Source: Excoecaria cochinchinensis (Eukaryota > Streptophyta > Magnoliopsida > Malpighiales > Euphorbiaceae). From it: a stretch of DNA of 64,000 nucleotides. The stretch is from assembly GCA_947683425.1 (NCBI GenBank), contig CANTUQ010000035.1:2651001-2715000 (forward strand). Reading direction: 5' to 3'. The position numbers and the translations under genes were made by a program. Position 1 is the stretch's first letter, and each line of letters begins with the position of its first letter. The notes beneath the pieces are model-generated. The model made no database searches. It saw only the letters and a list, made by a program, of their open reading frames with translations, and was not told the DNA's origin. Below, in pieces: positions 1 to 9,976 of this stretch.

Positions 1-336
1 TGGAAATTGATGTGGTTTAGAATGTGTACATGCATGATTAAGTGAGTAAATGTGTTAGTAATGCATGACAAATATTGAATTGGAAGTTCTGAGTTTGGGT
101 TTTGAACTTACTGTATTTTTAGGGTTTATGCTCTAGAATGGATTAAATGTGTTTAAGCATGGTTTTAATGATTTGATTGTTGAATTAAGTTGCAATTGTC
201 TTGTTTATGCTGTTTGGGACATCGATTGAAAGGTAAGATGAGTTTGGTGGTGTTTTGAATGAGATTGAAAATGAATTTATCGAGTTCTTGGAGTTCTGGG
301 TAACTGGGAATGGAAAATCGCGTCTCTGTTCTGTGT

Positions 337-733
337 GTGGCGAGTCACGTCGCGTGACTTAGAGTCACGGCGTGACTCGTGTGAAGGGCAGCGTGACTCC
401 CGGTTGCGAAGCGTGACTCTTCTCTCTGTGAGAGGAAAGTCACGTCTCGTGACTTAGGGTCACGACGTGACCCTTGTGTATGGCAAAGCGTGACTCCAGT
501 CGCGAAGCGTGACTCCTCTCTCTGTGAGAGGGAAGTCACGTCTCGTGACTTAGAGTCACGGCGTGACTCTGGTAAGGGCAATGCGTGACTCCTCTCTCTG
601 TGAGAGGGAAGTCACGTCACGTGATATAGAGTCACGGCGTGACTCTTGTGAGGCCAGGCGTGACATAGAGTCACGTCCCGTGACTCTCTAGCAGGTCACG
701 AGACGTGACACTAGGTCACGACGTGACCCCTTT
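337..733 (+). repeat. CpG-rich palindrome array in LTR E
   Basis: Dense series of short inverted repeats built on GTCACG/CGTGAC arms, such as GTCACGTCGCGTGAC. They are interleaved with a repeated CTCTCTGTGAGAG hairpin. Units beginning GAAGTCACGTC recur near 434, 530 and 607. It occupies the same relative place as the arrays in LTRs A, B and G, but its sequence matches only B closely. Confidence 0.85.
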
Positions 734-823
734 GAGGTCAGTCCCTCTTCAGCTCCTTTTTCCGATTTCGCCCAGTTTTAACCAAAATGAATTTCCTATC
801 TCTTCTGTATGGGTCTCCACTGC

Positions 824-830
824 TATATAA
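824..830 (+). promoter_or_regulatory. TATA-like box of LTR E
   Basis: TATATAA about 90 bp downstream of the palindrome array and well upstream of the structured domain. In LTRs G and H a TATA-like stretch also lies between array and structured domain, which supports a promoter here. The start site is not determined. Confidence 0.4.
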
Positions 831-1581
831 ATTATGTTATACTGTTATATGCTCCTGTATAGCTTTTCTGTTTTGATTTGTTCCCCGTGACCAGTTTATT
901 GTAAAATGACTTTCAAATGCTTTTATAGCTCTTTCCTCTATCGAGTGCTATCTTATTTTGCTCATCGGATTGGTTAGCCTATTTCAGTTATGATTAGCGA
1001 TATGTTATGCATATCTTTGATTGAATTCTGCTCTGAGAGTAATCTGTCATGCTTAGAAATATATAGTATCATTTCATGATTCAGATTATGCGTTTTTGGA
1101 TTATTGGCATGATATGATTCCACGTGTATTCCAGATATGCTTTGGTAACTTGAGTAGTGCTAAAATGCAATTGATTGACCTATTGCATACTCCAGAATAT
1201 GACTTGTATGAGCTTTGATTGATATTATGCTTTAGCCTTTGAACTCATTGTATTATGTTAAATGTAATTGGGACTATGCATGGTTTATGCTTAGTATTCT
1301 CACCTAAACGCATGTTTAGGATTATGTTTTGATAATCATTGGCATGGTAGTGCTTTTATACCTGATTCTTGGCATGTTTTAGAATATTGTTTAATGTTAA
1401 AATGTATGGACTGTAATATGTTTTGCAATGCGAATTGCATGATGTACGACCGACCTTATGAGCATATTTATATGTCTATTGTACTCTGATTTATGCATGA
1501 TGTATATATGTATATATATATTTATGCGTTGTGCGATTCGGAATGTGTATTATTTTATGCATGACCTGCGAGAGTCAGTCT

Positions 1582-1829
1582 AGTGGATAGTTAGGCATGC
1601 CTAATAGAGTCTTTCAGTAGCTGCAGCACCCTTTGAACGTATTGGACCCTGATCAGGTCCCCCGTATGGTTCCTCGCGAACCCCCCTCAGTGCGGATCTT
1701 CGTGATCCTTTTTAATGAATTTGGATCGGGTTAAGATCCCCCATCAGTAAAATGCTTTTGTGATAAATAAAATGGTTTTCGACTTGTACCCGTAAGGTAC
1801 TAATCAGTTCAGTACACTCGTTATCCACT
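1582..1829 (+). other. Closed hairpin domain of LTR E (P1, palindrome, ladder)
   Basis: AGTGGATA (1582-1589) can pair with TATCCACT (1822-1829). Inside lie the perfect 12-bp palindrome TAGGCATGCCTA (1592-1603) and five small stem-loops: GGACC/GGTCC (1644-1660), GGTTC/GAACC (1668-1682), GGATC/GATCC (1694-1708), GGATC/GATCC (1723-1739) and GTACC/GGTAC (1786-1800). The same architecture with different stem sequences is found in LTRs A, B, G and H. Confidence 0.75.
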
Positions 1830-2635
1830 ATTGTGAGTCAGCAGGTGCTTTACTGGTTTGTATTATTTTGAAATAACTATATGAATGTGATATCCGTTTG
1901 ATTATGATAAAGATCTCAGGAATCAGTTTATATGTATATGAATGTGACTATGGGCTTCAGAATATATGTCTGTTTTAAATAAGCATGACTTTATATCTAA
2001 TATGCTTATCCGTACCTATCATGTGATTTGTTATAAGTTTCTGAATGCTTTGATTATGATGCGACTAGAGAATTTATGTATGTGACTTAAACATGTTTTG
2101 TTAACATATTAGCTTGTGGACCGAAGCAGCTGTGATGGTAAGTATGTGATGATCACTGTACTCTCTGCATGATGATGATATGAATGTAATACTAAGTGGT
2201 TATGCCTTCAGTCTCCGTTATCAGAATGTTTCTGCAAGATGCTTAATATATATTAGAGTTGCGCAGCGGTATTGTGATGCTCTAAATGTTATCCTTTGGG
2301 TATTTGACTAGTGTGTATGCTTAACATGAAGATTGGGTTGTCAGTTCAGGCGTGGGTACTTAGTGATATTTAATGCATGTGTATAGCTCTTGTGACTCTG
2401 CACAGTAAGATGTTGATATTTGCTACCCATGTAGGTTTATGCATGAGATATAGTATGTGGTTCAGCATGATGATGCTTGTAATGTGTATTGTATTATGTC
2501 TGTTTTAGTCTATCCTGAACATGAAGTTATGGTTCGATTGTGAGTATTGAAATGAATGCCTTTAATATGTAAGTCTGATTATTTATATGCTACGAATGTC
2601 CGCATTTGCCATTTGAATGTGTGTTGCCTTGGCGA

Positions 2636-2715
2636 CCATTGTGAATGGCCGTCCATATTCTTGTGTGTTCTCCCCACTAAGCGTATATCGCTTAGCACGG
2701 ATTTTCTTTCCGTGC
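2636..2715 (+). other. Hairpin cluster near 3' end of LTR E
   Basis: CCATT-GTG-AATGG (2636-2648) corresponds to CCACT-GTG-AGTGG in LTR B, a compensatory change. It is followed by twin adjacent hairpins CTAAGCG/CGCTTAG (2677-2695) and GCACGGA/TCCGTGC (2695-2715), then CAGGT. The twin is found in all five Tekay-type LTR families of the window, 330-515 bp before the LTR end. Confidence 0.75.
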
Positions 2716-3187
2716 AGGTGGCAGGTTTAGTTCTGTTCGAGTCGCGCTTCTGCAAGGTCGGCCACATAGGAGTTAGAAGTTCTGTATTTGGTTCAGCTTC
2801 TGTATTTCAGCTTTTGTAATTCTGTAGTATCGTATATGTAATTATTATGTTTCGTTTTGGAGTTTTCTTGTGGGAATGTAATAGTTAGTATGTTTTATGT
2901 TTAGTTATTCCTTTGCTTTATTATTTCGATTATGCTTCTGTTGAATGGTCATTAGGTATGCTTTTGTATATGCTTCAGCTTAGAGTCTGTGTGTGCATAA
3001 GTGATTGCATGTTCAGTCTGTACCGCAAGGTAAGTCAAGGTAAGTTTTTAATTAATCCGTATTTCTGTATGCATGTTATGTATGAAAGTATGCTTCCGCA
3101 TTGTGCATGTGTATATCTGTATATGTGAGCGTCGTGTAGCGCGTCCGTCGGCGTCTTTCCAACGGGGATGGCGATGGGGGTGTTACA

Positions 3188-3249
3188 CAACATGCATGAA
3201 AACATAAATAATAATAATGATAATGATAAAAATAATAATAACATTAAAC

Positions 3250-3303
<54 letters not shown>

Positions 3304-3489
3304 CACAATAGTAATAATAATAAAAAAGAGTAATAATAATATTAACAATAACAATAATAATAATAATGAACAATAATAATAAAGAAAATGAACAATCAAG
3401 CAAGCAAAAATAACAAGAAATAAAATAAACAAAACATGTTAAAGAATGTTAAATAATAATAATATATGAACAAAAGTAGTGATAATAAT
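3188..3489 (-). mobile_element. Element F 3' LTR, segment between E and D, with AAT microsatellite
   Basis: Near-identical in order to 63697-64000 (CAACATGCATGAAAACATAA, then a long AAT tract, then AACAAGAAATAAAATAAAC), which is the other LTR of the same element. D interrupts the AAT-rich stretch at 3490 and the LTR resumes at 13747. The poly-Ile/Leu/Tyr/Asn reading frames over the AAT tract are not genes. Confidence 0.8.
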
Positions 3490-3956
3490 TGATAAATCCA
3501 AAAATGTCTTTATCTGTAGGAGAGATGGCGATCCGATCGGATGAGGAAACCCTGCAATAAGAAGAGCCCGGTCGGACCAGGCGTGAGCACTCCGAAGCTT
3601 AAGTTAGTAGCTTAGAGAGAGAATGTGCTTTAGAGAGATAATGCTGTGAAATCAATACCTGGAGCCATCGTTGGCTAGGCTATTTATATGAAACAGCTGA
3701 GGGGCACTCGAGTGCCGGGGGTGTGACTACTGGCTGTCAGAGTAGGTATTCAGCGACATGACAAGGAGCAGGTGGTAGGCATGGGCGCTGCCTTGTGTCA
3801 GGCAGATGATGGGACTGGCGGTCACATCATCCGATCGGGCATGTGCGCTGCCTAGGAGCTCGTGTCTGATACCTTTGGCTGATGGGTTTTGGGCCTTGCC
3901 GATTGAGTGGGCCGGCTGGATGGGCCTTAGAGCAAATGATATTTGCTGGGTTATCA
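3490..3956 (-). repeat. D 3' LTR (element orientation minus)
   Basis: Copy of 13280-13746. On the minus strand it contains TATAAATA (3681-3688), the likely LTR promoter box. It holds two CCGATCGG octamers (3533, 3831). Confidence 0.93.
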
Positions 3957-3975
3957 CTTGTCCCCCCTCATCAGG
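3957..3975 (-). other. Polypurine tract of D
   Basis: Directly adjacent to the 3' LTR. On the minus strand it reads GATGAGGGGGGACAAG, the usual purine-rich plus-strand primer site. Confidence 0.75.
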
Positions 3976-4186
3976 TCCGATCGGGCATAGATTTGCCTTT
4001 GTAAGTCCGTTCGGATGGGATCAGATCTGGAAATTCCCGATCCGAAGACGCGTATTGGCGCGCTTTTTGAATTTAGGAGGCGCTTTTTCTGAAGAGGCGC
4101 GCCTGCCTGGACAACTGTTTTCATTTAATGTAGCGCACGCACCGAGGGTGACGCTTCGCTCTTCGCAGAGACATAAAGTCTTTCAA

Positions 4187-4250
4187 CACGTGGCGCTCGT
4201 TGTGTGGTGCGTTGTTTGGCGTGTTCCAGAAGCTTTTGGTTTATAAATAG
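4187..4250 (+). promoter_or_regulatory. G-box and TATA box of the antisense gene in D
   Basis: CACGTG (4187-4192, a G-box core) lies about 50 bp before TATAAATAG (4242-4250). The first exon ATG of the plus-strand gene follows at 4488. The pair lies inside the element, outside the LTR, and faces away from the LTR promoter. I infer that the antisense gene has its own promoter. A GTAAGT-like donor at about 4381 could mark a 5'UTR intron, but no acceptor was assigned. Confidence 0.55.
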
Positions 4251-4487
4251 GGAACTTTGCAAAGTATTTTCTTCTTTATTTTCGAAATCCCTAGCGAAAC
4301 TCTGTCAAAATTCCTTCTTGAATCTCAGATTTCTGCAAACATCTTCTTGTTTCTTCAAATTCCTTGAGTTCTTTCTATCAAGTAAGTAATTTTTCCTCTT
4401 TCCTTTTTGCTTTCTTTCTGCTTGCTTGCATTCACTCCATTTAAAAACAACAAACTTGCATCTGTCCACCCTTCTTGTCTGTTGAAA

Positions 4488-6962
4488 ATGGCCTCTGGTA
4501 GTGGTGATAGGCTCGATAGCCGCTTTTTGGATGACTATCAAAACAGCCCAGCCATTGAGTCCCACTCTCGATTGACCGCTGGGGAGGTGGCTGAGATCCC
4601 CTCCAAATATGGCCTTCCTGAAGAGGTGTCGGTAGTAGCCTGCCCGGAATAGATGGCGGTGACCGAAGGGCCTTTTGGCCGAAATAACGAGTGGTTTATT
4701 TGCCATCTCTGGAGCCTGGATGCTGGTTTGAGGCTCCCACTCGGCGCCTTTGAAATGGCGGTCTTGAGAGGGTATGGGATCGCCCCCAACTAGCTGCATC
4801 CGAACGGGTGGAGGTCAGTGGCGTGCTTCAAAATCTTGTGCCAAATAGAGGCGGTCGCTCCGACCCTTGAGCTTTTCACGCACTTCTTCTACATATCGGC
4901 TCGAAGCGATGGGACAGAGTACTTTTTCACCAGCCGACCGAAGAAGAAATTGATGTTTATCCCGACCTCGATGAAAGGGTACAAGGAGAGATACTTCTTG
5001 GTCGGGATGAAGGGTGGATTTGGCGTGCGCCTTACCCGATCGAACAGGGCCGAGATTTTAAAGGACCTTGCAGCGGGTCAGCCCATGTACGAGGGCGATA
5101 TAAAGAAGCTAATGGACGCTGTAAGTAGGCATGGAGAGCCCTATCAGTCCAGCTTTCTTTTGACTACGCTGTTCGGGTCTTCCAGTTCTGAAGCCGCTGA
5201 GGATGCAAAACGTGAGCATTAGGATCGGGAAGAAAACACTGTCATTATGCACCATCATGCATTGCATTTTATTTATGCTTCGTGACAGAGATTTCCGTAT
5301 GAAAACTTATCTCGTTTATTGCCTGGTTGCAGCTGAGATGGCTGGTGGTAATGGAGCGTCGAAACAACTTGGCGATCGGATCAGGCAAAAACGTAAGGCA
5401 GAGAAGAAAGCCCAGGAGCAAAGAAAGAGGAGAAGGTTGGTTCTTTCTGCCGATCTTCAAGCTTCTAAGGGGGCGGCTGGGGCTTCAACAACGGCTCCCG
5501 CCATTGCAGCCGTTCCGATCTCCTCGGTGCCTCCTGCTTCCGTTACCGCGCCTAATTCCACCGCTGCTGGGCATAAAACTGTGCCTCGGACTGAGACTTC
5601 TCCTCAGCTGGTACGCAGTCGGCCCCCACATCTTCGGGATGAGCCGGATGAGGATAATGTGCCGATTGCTATCACATTCCGAGAGGTGGAAGAGGCCACT
5701 CAGAAGAGAGCTGCAGAGGCCGCTGTAGAGTCGGATAGCCAGGTGGCTGCTAGGGGCAAGGCCGTCCAGCAAGGGGAACCGCCCAGGAGATCGGGGGATC
5801 GCCGACCGACACTCTTCAAAGACTTCCTGAGGGAGAACTTCGGCAGCGATTGCTCCCTAGGCCAGGTGGCTGGGCCTATTTGTCGCGGTCTCCTTCGGGA
5901 AGACGATCATAGGGAGATCGGCGAGACCGGCCAGATCCAGAAAGATTTTCATGCTATTAGCATTCAGCTTCTTGATGTATGAAGTCTTTTTCTTCTTCTT
6001 CTCTTTTTTTTTTTTGTGTGTGTGGGATTACTGATGTTCCCTGTTTATTTTCCTTTCTTTTTCTGGGGCAGGTGGCCAGAAGGGCTCAGCGTCTTCAGCT
6101 CGCTGCGTCTACTTGGAAAGGAAGGGCGGAGGACGGCTCCAAGGCCAAGGCTGACGCTGATACTGCTCGGAGGGAGGCCTCCACTCTTCGTGCCGATCTG
6201 ACAAAAGAGAAGCAGCGATCTGCAGCTTCTCACTCAGAGACAGTGACTTTGCGGAAGGAAGTCCATCAAAAAACCCAGGACTTGAAGGCACGGCAAGGGG
6301 AGGTTGATAAACTGAAGGGGGAAGTTGCTCGCCTTTCTGCTGAGAATGCTCAAACTAGGCGGTTCGAAGCAGACGCAACCCGACTGGATGCCGAGTGCAA
6401 AGAGTTGGTGGCGGAGAATGCTAGATTAAAAGTAGTGGGCGAGCAGCTTTGCAAGGGAGAGGAGTATCTGAGGGCATCTCTGGAGGAGAAAGAGGCTTCT
6501 TTCACTACGATCCTTGAAGAGGAGCTTGCAAACCAGAAGGAGCGTCTTCTTGATGAGCTAGCAGAGGCTCAGGTAGAGTTGCTGTCTCGGCTAATTCATG
6601 AAGCTGGGAGGCGCTTTCCTGGCGCCGATCTGTCTTGGATGGATGATCCGGCTTCACTGCCTGCACCTCCTACAAGCGATGACGAAGAGAACGCTCCTGA
6701 AGGAGAGGCAACTCGGAGAGCTCTAGAAGGAGATGTTTCGATTCCTGAGGCCGATCGGGAGACTCCAGCAGAAACCGATCCTACAATACCTCCAGCGCCT
6801 GAGGTTGAGATAGTGGTGCAACCTTCAGCGGGCCCTGTCTCTGAAGGAGGAGATGGGTCCGTGCCACCATCTGCCGATCCCTCTCAGGTCACCGCCGATC
6901 CGCAAGCAGAGCATACTGCCGATCCTTCTGGCCAAGTAGATATTGTAGATATAGAGGGTTAG
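4488..6962 (+). pseudogene. Antisense spliced gene of D: 'putative gypsy-type transposon' (PF04195-like) domain plus coiled coil
   Basis: Three exons read in one frame after GT-AG splicing: 4488-5211, intron 5212-5332, 5333-5976, intron 5977-6071, 6072-6962 (TAG). The joins are phase 1 and phase 0, and both keep the frame. About 752 codons. Exon 1 resembles the plant 'putative gypsy type transposon' domain (LRLPLGAFEMAVL, LHPNGWRSVACF, FTHFFYI, GYKERYFLV). Exon 2 is basic and Ser/Pro/Ala-rich. Exon 3 starts with a long heptad-like coiled coil (about residues 460-610) and ends in an acidic Pro-rich tail with repeated ADPS. Two TAG stops (4650-4652, 4791-4793) fall where Gln is likely, so this copy is probably dead. 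It runs antisense to pol. Function is unknown. Domain assignment is from remembered family motifs. Confidence 0.75.
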
Positions 6963-7055
6963 CGTAGGAGCTTAGATTAGCTTTCTTTTTATTCATTCTT
7001 TTATTTTCCATCTCTATAACAATTCTTTGCAAATTGTATAGTTCAAAGCATTCTT

Positions 7056-7061
7056 AATAAA
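7056..7061 (+). terminator. Poly(A) signal for the antisense gene of D
   Basis: AATAAA about 95 bp after the stop codon of exon 3, in AT-rich sequence. It fits the 3' end of the plus-strand gene. Confidence 0.5.
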
Positions 7062-7245
7062 GTTGCTTATTTCCGCGAGTTATTGTATACATAAATTTGT
7101 ATTAAGATTTGCAATATGATTGAGCTAAGTACAACTCGTGAAATAGCATAATATTTGCAAGTACTTCCTGAATTCAGATAATGTCTAAGCTCAGTGACCG
7201 ATCGGATCAATCTGGCTTTTCAGATCGCATAAGATTTGCGTAATT

Positions 7246-7420
7246 ATGCTAAGTGATGCTCATAAAGCTGCATAAGAATTGCATAGCTGAGCTAAGTGAT
7301 ACTCGTAGGATTGCATAAAAATTGCATAACCGAGCTAAGTGATACTCGTAGGATTGCATAAAAATTGCATAACCGAGCTAAGTGATACTCGTAGGATTGC
7401 ATAAGAATTGCATAACTGAG
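7246..7420. repeat. 43-bp tandem repeats between antisense gene and pol in D
   Basis: Units starting GAGCTAAGTGATACTCGTAG at 7289, 7332 and 7375 (period 43), with a diverged unit before (about 7246). Each carries a TTGCATAA motif, twice in most units. No coding function is seen. The remaining stretch 6963-7609 is AT-rich non-coding DNA. Confidence 0.85.
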
Positions 7421-7609
7421 CAAAAGAGGTTAGATCCTCTATAATACGGATAACATTTGGGGAGGTAAGATCCTCCTTCACGACGGATTTGCTTATTTAG
7501 CTTGGGATGGGCATCAAGCCTAGCGTAGAACACTATATTATGTAATAATTGAACAGTCATGAGAGGAAGAACCTTTTTATTAATCAGGCAATTGCCAGGT
7601 TCTGATACA

Positions 7610-9451
7610 TTATGAGACATGGTACTTCTTGAGTACCTCAACGTTCCAGCTTCTGGGAATATCCTGCCCTTCAACAGTTCGGAGCCTGTAAGTGCTCGGG
7701 CTTAAGACTTTAGAGACCTCGTAGGGCCCTTCCCAATTTGGCATTAACTTTCCCACTCCGGCATTCCCTGAGCCTAATTCTGCCTTTCTGAGCACCAGAT
7801 CCCCTACATTGAAGGTTCTAGACCTCACTTTAGAATTATGGTATCTGGCCACTCTTTGTTTATAAGCAGCGATCTTGGTGTAGGCGTCCTCCCTCTTTCC
7901 TTTTGTGAGATCTAAGTCTTGGCATCTCTCTTGAGTGTTCATCTGTTCGGAGTAGAGAGCCGATCGGTAAGAAGGGAGGCCGACCTCTACGGGAATCATT
8001 GCTTCGAAGCCGTAGACGAGGGAGAATGGCGTTTGATGAGTGCCTATTCTGGGAGACGTTCTGTACGTCCACAGGACACTCTGCAGTTCTTCAGTCTAGT
8101 TGCCTTTGGCTTGACCCAGTCGCTTCTTCAATCCCTCCAAGATGGTCCGATTGGAGACCTTAGTCATTCCGTTGCTTTGGGGATGAGCGACAGATGTGAA
8201 CTTTAATTTGCTTTGGGGATTTTCGAGATACCTTTCGAGCTTCATCACCTTTAATTTGATGTTCAAGCCTTGGCAAAAGTTTCTGAAGATGGAGCTGTCG
8301 AACTGCTTGCCATTATCTGCAATAAAAACATTAGGTAAGCCATACCTGCAGATGATGTTCTTCCATGTAAAGCTCTTGACCCTCTCGGCTGTGATGGTGG
8401 CTACCGGTTCAGCCTCAATCCATTTGGAGAAGTGGTCTACTGCTACTATGAGGAACTTCATCTGCTTTTTGTCTTGGGGAAAAGGTCCTAAGATGTCCAT
8501 TCCCCACTGATCAAACGGCCATGCAACTCCGATCGGCTGCTGGTCTGCTCCATGCTGCCTTATAATTCTGCCATGTATTTGGCATTGCGGGCATATTCTT
8601 ACTTTCTCCTGGGCATCTTTGAGCATGCTAGGCCAGTAATACCCCGTCTGAAGGGCTTTTCTTGCCATGGCTCTGCTTGCCTCGTGCGCCCCGCATATGC
8701 CTTCATGGAGCTCTCTGAGGATATAGTCTCCCTCTTCCTCCGTCACGCACTTGAGCCAAGGGTGGCTGAAAGCTTTTTTGTACAAATCACCGTTAATGAT
8801 GGAATAATTGAGAGATTTTCGAGATACCTTTCGAGCTTCATCTCTGTCCTCGGGCAGACGTCCTGTCTGGAGGAACTGCTTGATTGGGCTCATCCAGGTT
8901 TCATTCTCTTGGTCGATCTCCATCATCTCCGGCTCATCTAGGGAGGAGGAATTCTGGTTGACAACGACAATGTTTTCCTCTATATCGCTTTGTGCGGAAG
9001 CAGACATCTTTGCTAGCCGATCGGCCTCTACAGTTTGGTCTCTGGGGACTTTTTGCAGCACCCATTCCGACCAAGCCTCTTCTAGTTTTGCACAAGCAGC
9101 TTTGACTTTGGTCAGGTATTGGATCATTGTGGCCTCACGTGCCTCGAAGGTCTCCAGAACTTGACTGGTTACCAGCTGGGAGTCGCTCCTGATGGCTACT
9201 GACTCCGGTCGGATGGCATGGAGCAGTCTCAGCCCTTGAAGGAGCGCCTCATACTCTGCCACATTATTAGAAGCTTTAAAATTAAGCTTTATGGCGTACC
9301 TTATTGTGATGCCCAGAGGGCCTTTTATTACTATGCCGACGCCTCCTCGAGTGTCATTTGCTGCGCCGTCCACCTTCATTTCCCAGTTTTGTGACTTGGG
9401 CTGACTTTATGGTTCCTCACCCGCAAATTCAGCTATGAAATCTGCTAAAGC
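7610..9451 (-). pseudogene. D pol: archaeal-type RNase H (aRH) and integrase
   Basis: Reading leftward: the aRH domain begins at 9379 (KVDGAANDTRGGVGIVI, with EYEALLQGL and SDSQL), followed by integrase. The zinc finger is seen as HEGICGAHEASRAM...CPQC. The catalytic core has MDILGPF and ADNGKQF, but the position of the third acidic residue reads NGMTKVSN, with Lys at 8159-8161 where Glu is expected. A TAA (9407-9409) and a TAG at 8096-8098 interrupt the frame, which then continues to 7610 through YRSALYSEQM and NWEGPYEVSKVL. A 48-bp in-frame patchwork insertion lies at 8201-8248. An aRH upstream of integrase is characteristic of Tat-lineage elements. This copy cannot make active integrase. 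Confidence 0.88.
8201..8248. other. 48-bp templated insertion in D integrase
   Basis: The CTTTAATTTG at 8201-8210 recurs at 8249-8258, 48 bp later. Between them 29 bases (8218-8246) are identical to 8814-8842 of the same element, and CTTTGGGG also occurs just upstream at 8175. The insertion is a multiple of three and keeps the frame. Confidence 0.75.
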
Positions 9452-9976
9452 CTAGGCCTTTATCGCTTTTTTGGGCTCATACCTGACATCCCAGGATTGT
9501 AGCTTAATCGCCCATCCCACCATTTTGCCTTCAAGATCGGGCGTCTGGAGTATCTTCCTCAGAGGATGACCCGATCGGACGATAATTGTGTGCGCTTCGA
9601 AATAAGGTCTCAACTTCCTTGCACACATCATCAGGGAAATAATAAGCTGCTCAACCGGCCCTTTTCTTAGGTCTGCACCTCTGAGTACTTCACTTACATA
9701 GTACATGGGTAGCTGTTGTGTATCTTCCTCTCGTACTAAGGCACCTGCAACAGCTTCCTTAGAGGTGGCCAAATATAGGTACAGATTTTCACCTGGTACT
9801 GGTCGGCTAAGTAGCGGTGGGTTGGTGAGGAATGCCTTCAACTCTTCGAAGGCTTGCTGGCAGTCTTCCCCCCAGATAAAAGTTTCACTTTTCCTTAACT
9901 TCTTAAAGAAAGGGGTACAACGCTTGGCTGAGGAGGAAATGAATCGTCCTAATGCTGTTATCCTTCCGTTCAGCTT
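9452..9976 (-). pseudogene. D pol: RNase H
   Basis: Classical RT-linked RNase H. Visible are PLLSRPVPGENLYLYLATS, ALVREED, PMYYVSEVLRGAD and LIISLMMCARKLRPYF. TAG at 9977-9979 separates it from RT (after KNIKDV), and TAG at 9452-9454 separates it from aRH (after KKAIKA). Both sites are likely former Gln codons. Confidence 0.85.

Larger units (their letters stand above)
1..3187 (+). mobile_element. Element E: Tekay-type LTR (3' LTR or solo LTR), left end outside window
   Basis: The right end is a typical LTR terminus (GGGGGTGTTACA, ending at 3187). It is followed directly by element F LTR sequence that continues at 3188 with CAACATGCATG, which is contiguous in the other F LTR near 63697. So this is an insertion boundary and CAACA (3188-3192) is the expected target duplication. 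The segment carries the marks shared with the LTRs of A, B, G and H: a palindrome array (337-733), the closed hairpin domain (1582-1829) and the twin hairpin (2677-2715). No coding region is present. Compared with B the distance from array to LTR end is nearly doubled, so this is a long LTR whose start lies upstream of the window. Whether it belongs to a full element or is a solo LTR cannot be decided here. Confidence 0.85.

Noticed and set aside
3035..3432. Long Tyr/Ile/Leu-rich reading frames, also at 13517-13875 and 63677-63927
   Set aside because: They are translations of AAT microsatellites in the F LTRs and have no gene-like features.
4381..4487. 5'UTR intron of the antisense gene in D (GTAAGT at about 4382)
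   Set aside because: No convincing AG acceptor before the ATG was found.
4305..4799. 164-codon minus-strand frame opposite exon 1 of the antisense gene in D
   Set aside because: A shadow of exon 1, with no family motif and no place in the pol order.
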